NCBI GenBank assembly: GCA_020852035.1
Contig: JADZBR010000262.1
Location: forward strand, 1-17,035
Reading direction: 5' to 3'
DNA: 17,035 nucleotides
Source: Caulobacteraceae bacterium
Lineage (GTDB): Bacteria; Pseudomonadota; Alphaproteobacteria; Caulobacterales; Caulobacteraceae
Part shown: positions 13,074 through 17,035 of the stretch, one piece after another
Layout: every line of letters begins with the position of its first letter
How positions within the stretch are numbered: the stretch's first letter is position 1
Notes under the pieces: model-generated
Database searches by the model: none
The model's input: the letters and a program-made list of their open reading frames with translations, nothing else
What the model was told of the DNA's origin: nothing
Made by a program: the position numbers and the translations under genes

Positions 13074-13648
13074 CTCGGCCCCAGTTTCGACAGCAGCCGC
13101 TCGTGCACCCAGTCGGGCACGGGCGGCCAGAGTTCGATCAGCTTGCCTCTCTGCTTGGCCACGACCAGACGCAGCACCTGCGCCGGCTCGCTGTCGGTGT
13201 TGTCGAAGATGAACCCCCGGTCGGCGATTTCGAACGCGGTCGGCAGCAACGCCATCGTGCGTTCGTAACGGGCGAGAATGCGGTCTTCCGGCACGTCGTG
13301 TCCGCCCCGCCTCACGCGCGCCCGCACGCGGTCGATGTTCAGGTAGGGATGGTTCAAACCCACGAAGTAGAGGGTGAACTCATAGCCTTGGGCGCGCGCC
13401 TCGCGCATGACGTCCAGCTTGCTGGGATGCGACATCACGGTCTCGAAGGCGAAGCTGCGGCCGGCGGCCAGGGCCGCGGCGCGCCGACGATCCGCCTCGG
13501 CTTGCGCGGCGCGCGAGCGCTCGGCCATTCCGCCTGAGAGACCGAGCGCGATCTCGTCAGGATTGATGTATTCGCCGAGACCTCGGCCTTCGGCGAATAT
13601 CTGTCGGGTCAAAGTCGTCTTGCCGGAACCGTTCGCCCCGGCGATCAC
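13070..13648 (-). CDS. Zeta-toxin-like P-loop kinase
   Basis: A 192-aa protein (from the GTG at 13648) of the zeta toxin/AAA_33 P-loop kinase group. Visible are Walker A GANGSGKT (4-11), YINPDEIA (27-34) and FAFETVMSHPSKL (67-79). The arginine-rich lid RVRARVRRGGHDVPEDRILARYERT lies at about 107-131, and FIFDNTD near 147-153. Classical zeta toxins phosphorylate UDP-N-acetylglucosamine; this GGHxVP branch is less studied and its substrate is unknown. Upstream is a small unrecognised gene ending 16 bases before the GTG, the likely antitoxin. The GTG start truncates the first strand of the fold; the frame is open back to a TGA at 13687, so translation may start at a rare codon such as ATC 13675 or CTG 13654. 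Confidence 0.85.
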   Translation of the reverse strand: MIAGANGSGKTTLTRQIFAEGRGLGEYINPDEIALGLSGGMAERSRAAQAEADRRRAAALAAGRSFAFETVMSHPSKLDVMREARAQGYEFTLYFVGLNHPYLNIDRVRARVRRGGHDVPEDRILARYERTMALLPTAFEIADRGFIFDNTDSEPAQVLRLVVAKQRGKLIELWPPVPDWVHERLLSKLGPS

Positions 13649-13664
13649 CGTCAGGCGCGGACGG

Positions 13665-13913
13665 TCAGCCGGGATAGCCGGCTCTCACCTGGTCCCAGGT
13701 CGCGGGTTCGACACTGCCATCGGGCCGGACCCAGACGGGCTTCCCGTCACGCACCGCCGCCACCGTGATCCCGGCCTCGGCCAGTTCACGCCGCGCCGCC
13801 AATCCGGCGCGCCGGCCGGCGTCGGCCAGTTCGCGCGCGGTCAGGCTGGTCGCCGTGCGGCCTTCCAGCGACCGCCGGGGGGCGGCGCCGAGCTTCTTCG
13901 CCGAAGACGTCAT
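13665..13913 (-). CDS. Small protein, candidate antitoxin of the zeta-like kinase
   Basis: An 82-aa protein starting at the ATG at 13913, with AAGGAGG about 11 bases upstream. The N-terminal half is basic and Ala/Arg-rich (AKKLGAAPRRSLEGRTATSLTARELADAGRRAG) and predicted helical. The C-terminal part (ELAEAGITVAAVRDGKPVWVRPDGSVEPA) looks like a short beta hairpin with DGK and PDG turns. I do not recognise a named family and see no classical epsilon-antitoxin features. Its position directly upstream of a zeta-type kinase on the same strand, with almost no gap, suggests that it neutralises the kinase. The assignment rests on context only. Confidence 0.65.
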   Translation of the reverse strand: MTSSAKKLGAAPRRSLEGRTATSLTARELADAGRRAGLAARRELAEAGITVAAVRDGKPVWVRPDGSVEPATWDQVRAGYPG

Positions 13914-13992
13914 AGGCCGGTCAACCTCCTTGGGAGTCGAAGCCTCGTCATACGGCTGAAGATATAAGAAGTGTTCGGTTTCGCCAAACCCG

Positions 13993-14952
13993 TCAGCGCC
14001 GCTTCGGCGCATAGGGCCGCTGCCTGCGCCACTCCTCCGCGAAGGTCACCAGCGCCTCGTCCGGCGTGTCCGGCAGGGTGATCTGCAGCCGCGCGAAGAG
14101 GTCGCCGCGCCGGCCGGCCCCATCGGAAAGCCCCCGCCCCTTCAACCGCAGCCGCTGGCCGGAGTTGGCCCCCCTGGGCACGGTCAGCTGCACCGGCCCC
14201 TCGGGGGTCGGCGCCTCCACCTTGCCGCCCAGCACCGCGTCGGGAACCGTGACCGGCAGGTCCATCACCAGGTCCGCCCCCTCGATGCGGAACACCGGGT
14301 GCGGCTTGATCTTCAGCTCGATCAGCGCATCGCCCGCGCCGCCGCGCCCGTCCTGGCCCTGGCCCTTCAGCCGCAGCGTCTGGCCGTCGCTGGCGCCCTT
14401 GGGGATGGTCACGTCCAGCGTCCGCCCGTCGGAGAAGGCGATGCGCTTGCGGCCGCCGAGGATCGCCTCCTCCAGGTCGATGTCCAGCCGCGCCCGCACG
14501 TCCGACCCGCGGGGCGAGAACCCGCCGCCGCCGAAGCCCTGCGGCCCGCCCCGCGCGCCGCCGCCGCGCCCGCGGCCCAGGATGTCGCCGAAGAGGTCGG
14601 AGAGGTCGATGTTCTCGAAACCCTCGGCGCGGAAACCGCCCTGCGGCCCGCCCTGGCCGCCCCACGGTCCGCCGCCGCCGCCGAAGCCGCGCATGGTCTC
14701 GCGCCCGTCCGCGTCGATCTCGCCGGCGTCGAACTTCTTGCGCTTGTCGGCGTCGCCGACGATGTCGAAGGCCGCCGAGACGCGCTTGAAGCGCTCCTCG
14801 GCCGCCTTGTTGTCGGGATTGGTGTCCGGGTGATTGGCCTTGGCGAGCTTGCGGAACGCCTTCCGGATCTCGTCGGCGCTGGCGCTCTTGGAAACGCCCA
14901 GCTCGGCATAGGGATCGCGCGCCAAATCGGCCTCTGCGTAGGAAAACTGCAC
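13993..14952 (-). CDS. DnaJ/CbpA-type (class II) Hsp40 co-chaperone
   Basis: A 319-aa Hsp40. The N-terminal J-domain has HPD at 41-43 (AKANHPDTNP). It is followed by a long Gly/Phe-rich linker (about 89-147, many GGGG and GPQGG runs), then two beta-barrel substrate-binding domains (DVRARLDIDLEEAILGGRKRI and the PRGANSGQRLRLKGRGL repeat). No CxxCxGxG zinc finger is present, so it is class II (CbpA/DjlA-like) rather than canonical DnaJ. It would stimulate DnaK and deliver clients in the cytoplasm. The GTG at 14952 has AAGGA almost touching it. A TTG at 14925 with GAGG 5 bases upstream would start LARDPYAELGV, closer to the usual family N-terminus and possibly the true start. Confidence 0.9.
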   Translation of the reverse strand: MQFSYAEADLARDPYAELGVSKSASADEIRKAFRKLAKANHPDTNPDNKAAEERFKRVSAAFDIVGDADKRKKFDAGEIDADGRETMRGFGGGGGPWGGQGGPQGGFRAEGFENIDLSDLFGDILGRGRGGGARGGPQGFGGGGFSPRGSDVRARLDIDLEEAILGGRKRIAFSDGRTLDVTIPKGASDGQTLRLKGQGQDGRGGAGDALIELKIKPHPVFRIEGADLVMDLPVTVPDAVLGGKVEAPTPEGPVQLTVPRGANSGQRLRLKGRGLSDGAGRRGDLFARLQITLPDTPDEALVTFAEEWRRQRPYAPKRR

Positions 14953-15020
14953 GTCCTTCTAGTTGGGACGGAACGCCCGGTCACGCAATGGCGGATGTGG
15001 CAAAAATATCACATGCCTGA

Positions 15021-16115
15021 TCAGGCCGCTTCGGCGTCCGGCGCCACGAAGCCGGGGAAGCGGTGCATGTAGTCGATGAAGGTGTCGCTCAGCGCCTCTT
15101 CGCGCAGGTGCGCCTTGCTCACCGGCAGCGGCGGCGAGGTGTAGCCCGCATCGCGCCGCACCCGTTCGGGAAAGTCGTGCCGCAGGATCGCCGCCCGGCC
15201 GATCAGCACATAGTCGCAGCCCGCCGCGATCACCGCCTCGGCGTCGGCCGCGCTCATGACCTTGCCCGCCGCGCCCAGCCGCACCTGCCCGCGCGGCAGT
15301 TCGGTGAAGTAGCTCAGCAGGCTGCGCCCCTTGTGCGCCTCCTCGGCCGGTTCCTTGAAGACATCCCACAGAGACAGGTCGAGGTAGTCGATCTTCCCCG
15401 CCGCCAGCACCTGCCCCGCCAGCTCGCGGATCTCCATCAGCTCCACCCCGAACCGCTCGGTCGAGAGCCGCAGGCCCAGCTGGAAGTCCGCGCGGCACTG
15501 CGCCCGGATCCCGTCGATGATCTCCAGCACAATCCGCGCCCGGTTCTCCAGGCTGCCGCCATACCGATCCTCGCGGCGATTGGTCTCCGCCGAGAGGAAC
15601 TGGGTCAGCACATAGCCGTGCGCCCCATGCACCTCGACGCCGTCGAAGCCCGCCCGCTCGGCCCGCACCGCCGCGGCGATGAAGTCGTCGCGCAACTGCT
15701 CGACCTCGCCCAGGCTCAAGCCCCGCGCCCCGGTCGCCTCGTCGTCCGACGCCGAGACCGGCGTCCCCACCAGTTCGGCTGGCGAACGCATCCCCGCGTG
15801 GTGCAGCTGCATCGCCGCCACCGACCCCTGCGCCTTGATCGCCGCCGCCAGCCGCGAGAGCCCCGCGATGTGCTGGTCGCCGAACACGCCCAGCTGGCCC
15901 GGGAACCCCTGCCCCACCGCCTGCACATGCGCCGCGCAGGTCATGGTCAGGCCGAAGCCGCCCTCGGCGCGCTTGACCAGCCAGTTGAACTCGTCGTCCG
16001 AGAGCGTGCCGTCCGCATGGCTCTGCTGATTGGTCAGCGGCGCCAGCATGAAGCGGTTCTTCATCGCCGGGCCACGGGCCAGGGCGAGCGGTTCAAAGAG
16101 CTTGGAGGCGGACAT
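15021..16115 (-). CDS. Old Yellow Enzyme family NADH:flavin oxidoreductase
   Basis: A 364-aa FMN-dependent TIM-barrel oxidoreductase. Motifs in order: MKNRFMLAPLTNQQS (18-32), SVAAMQLHHAG (98-108), GFDGVEVHGAHGYVLTQFLS (156-175) with substrate-binding H163 and H166 and catalytic-type Y168, GGSLENRAR (186-194), and the phosphate-binding region IAAGCDYVLIGRAAIL. The length is that of a single-domain OYE, with no iron-sulfur or NAD-binding extension as in 2,4-dienoyl-CoA reductase. Family members reduce activated C=C bonds; the physiological substrate is unknown. The ATG at 16115 has GGGGA 6 bases upstream. It is a solitary gene between dnaJ-like and the phage-tail-type gene. Confidence 0.95.
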   Translation of the reverse strand: MSASKLFEPLALARGPAMKNRFMLAPLTNQQSHADGTLSDDEFNWLVKRAEGGFGLTMTCAAHVQAVGQGFPGQLGVFGDQHIAGLSRLAAAIKAQGSVAAMQLHHAGMRSPAELVGTPVSASDDEATGARGLSLGEVEQLRDDFIAAAVRAERAGFDGVEVHGAHGYVLTQFLSAETNRREDRYGGSLENRARIVLEIIDGIRAQCRADFQLGLRLSTERFGVELMEIRELAGQVLAAGKIDYLDLSLWDVFKEPAEEAHKGRSLLSYFTELPRGQVRLGAAGKVMSAADAEAVIAAGCDYVLIGRAAILRHDFPERVRRDAGYTSPPLPVSKAHLREEALSDTFIDYMHRFPGFVAPDAEAA

Positions 16116-16186
16116 ATGGTTCCCCGGGGGTTGGACGGCCCGGGGCCGACTTAGGGACCGGTCGCGCGAGGTGCAATCCTTGGGAT

Positions 16187-16209
16187 CCTTCTCCCCTTGC
16201 GGGAGAAGG
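16187..16209. repeat. Hairpin repeat, related to the block before radC
   Basis: CCTTCTCCC (16187-16195) pairs with GGGAGAAGG (16201-16209) around a 5-base loop, the same stem family as 4896-4917. It begins one base after the stop of the tail-protein gene. A T-run is lacking on the minus strand, so any terminator role is doubtful. Confidence 0.7.
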
Positions 16210-16210
16210 G

Positions 16211-17035
16211 CTACAGCACCCGCTCCGCCGCCGCGCCCCAGCCGACCGCCGCCGAGCCCTGCGCCACCCGCACCGTCAGCGGCGAGGGCGTCCCGCCGGG
16301 GAAGTCCTCCGCCTGCATGGCCGCGGTGTAGGTGAACGCCGCCGTCTCGACCTCCGCCGCCCGCACCACCGCCTCGCCGTCCAGCACCTCTACCCGATAG
16401 CGCTCGAACGCCTCGCCGAGCGGCGGCTCAAGGTCCCAGCCGTCGCCGCCCAGCCGCGTCCGGCGCATCCAGCTCAGCAGAAGATCGCCTCCCGCCCCCG
16501 CCATCCGCAGGTGCACCGGCGACCAGGGCCTGAGCGCCGCCGCGTTCCAGGTGAACGCCGCCTCCGCCGAGCCCGGCCCGCCCGCCGGCCCGCCCGCCGG
16601 GGCCGCGCGCCAGACCAGCGGCAGGCCGCGCTCGTCCAGCGCCATCGCCCCGCGCGCCAGGTCGCCCGCCAGCACCACGACCGCCGCGCCGGCCGGCGTC
16701 AGCGACGCCATCGCCGGCTCGCTGCCCAGCTGACCGCGCAGCAAACCCGTCAGCCGCCAGTGCTGCGCGCCCACCTGTTCGGCGCCGGTGAACTGCAGCA
16801 CCTCCCAATCGCCGCCCGCCCCCTGCACCGCCAGGGCGTTGGCCCCCGCCAGCACCGCCGCCAACGGCCGGCTCTCCAGCCGCCCGGCCGCCAGCTCGAC
16901 CTCCAGCGCCGCCCCGGGACTGAACCTGTGCAGCGGCCCCGCCGGCAGGTCCGTGCGCGTCACCCCCACCGTCGCCGGCTGCGGGACCTGCGCCCGCACG
17001 GTCAGCGCCTCGGCGCTCGGCCCGGCGTGCGCCTC
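16211..17035 (-). CDS. GTA/phage tail baseplate 'megatron' protein, C-terminal part
   Basis: The last 274 residues of a protein whose beginning lies beyond the window. The frame is open to base 17035, so an apparent start at 16999 is not the gene start. The sequence resembles the C-terminus of the large TIM-barrel multidomain tail protein of alphaproteobacterial gene transfer agents (ORFg15 type) and related phages. Signature stretches are DLPAGPLHRFSPG, WEVLQFTGAEQV...WRLTGLLRGQLGSE, LRPWSPVHLR, LLLSWMRRTRLGGDGWDLEPPLGE and FTYTAAMQAEDF. Members form the tail hub or host-contact part. It is probably the terminal gene of a GTA cluster located past the window's right edge, but phage remnant is an alternative. 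Confidence 0.85.
   Translation of the reverse strand, partial: EAHAGPSAEALTVRAQVPQPATVGVTRTDLPAGPLHRFSPGAALEVELAAGRLESRPLAAVLAGANALAVQGAGGDWEVLQFTGAEQVGAQHWRLTGLLRGQLGSEPAMASLTPAGAAVVVLAGDLARGAMALDERGLPLVWRAAPAGGPAGGPGSAEAAFTWNAAALRPWSPVHLRMAGAGGDLLLSWMRRTRLGGDGWDLEPPLGEAFERYRVEVLDGEAVVRAAEVETAAFTYTAAMQAEDFPGGTPSPLTVRVAQGSAAVGWGAAAERVL

Noticed and set aside
13925..13990. Promoter for the small gene upstream of the zeta-like kinase (TATATC as -10 on the minus strand)
   Set aside because: The only -35 candidate (TTTGGC) is poor, so the site is not supported well enough to list.
15014..15023. CCTGATCAGG palindrome at the end of the OYE gene
   Set aside because: A 10-base palindrome overlapping a stop codon, with no second copy or link to a promoter.
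15063..16154. + strand open frame (363 aa) opposite the OYE gene
   Set aside because: Arg/His/Leu/Gln-rich shadow; the minus strand has the full OYE motif set.
1..17035. CRISPR array, insertion sequence or integrase/att site
   Set aside because: No regularly spaced direct repeats, transposase or integrase genes, or terminal repeats with target duplications were seen; the tRNA-Leu 3' end has no duplicate in the window.

Overview
The window is high-GC and almost fully coding, and it reads as the chromosome of an alphaproteobacterium, most likely Caulobacteraceae (Caulobacter/Phenylobacterium type). The basis is protein flavour: a FATGY-type single receiver, an sfsA-map-radC neighbourhood, a GTA-type tail protein and hairpin-rich intergenic repeats. 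The genus is an inference. No stretch over 300 bases lacks a gene. The longest gaps are 3460-3685 and 4893-5092, both filled by palindromic repeats, and 382-544, which holds a tRNA.

Layout. 1-1300: a stand-alone receiver (+), tRNA-Leu(UAA) (-), a lone DUF4157/eCIS-core protein (-) and a small two-helix membrane protein (+). 1302-2709 (-): a tightly coupled trio of a four-helix membrane protein, a 77-aa membrane protein and a CinA-N/MoaB-like domain protein, with one-base-offset stop/start overlaps at both junctions. 2758-7017 (+): sfsA, a large inverted repeat, map, a small lipoprotein, a repeat block ending in a terminator-like hairpin, radC, and an exported M19 dipeptidase coupled to radC by TGATG. 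7024-8070 (-): a divergent MraY-type phosphoglycosyl transferase. 8199-9572 (+): an ArsR-type regulator behind a clear palindromic operator, then DUF899 (CxxC) and DUF1801 genes, an apparent stress or redox operon. 9580-11003 (-): a GST and an AAC(3)-family acetyltransferase overlapping by GTGA. 11118-12494 (+): a spinster-like MFS transporter.

12495-13913 is a defence/accessory islet of two toxin-antitoxin-like pairs arranged tail to tail: a MazE/MazF(PemK)-type pair on + with a tandem-palindrome operator, and a zeta-type kinase with an unrecognised small upstream partner on -. Their stop codons share the bases TTAA. 13993-16115 (-): a type II DnaJ and an Old Yellow Enzyme family oxidoreductase. 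16211-17035 (-): the C-terminal end of a GTA/phage tail 'megatron' protein that continues past the window edge.

The best candidates for something under-described are the zeta-type kinase with its unknown partner, the ArsR-DUF899-DUF1801 operon, the lone DUF4157 protein, and the membrane-protein/CinA-like trio with its possible CTG start.
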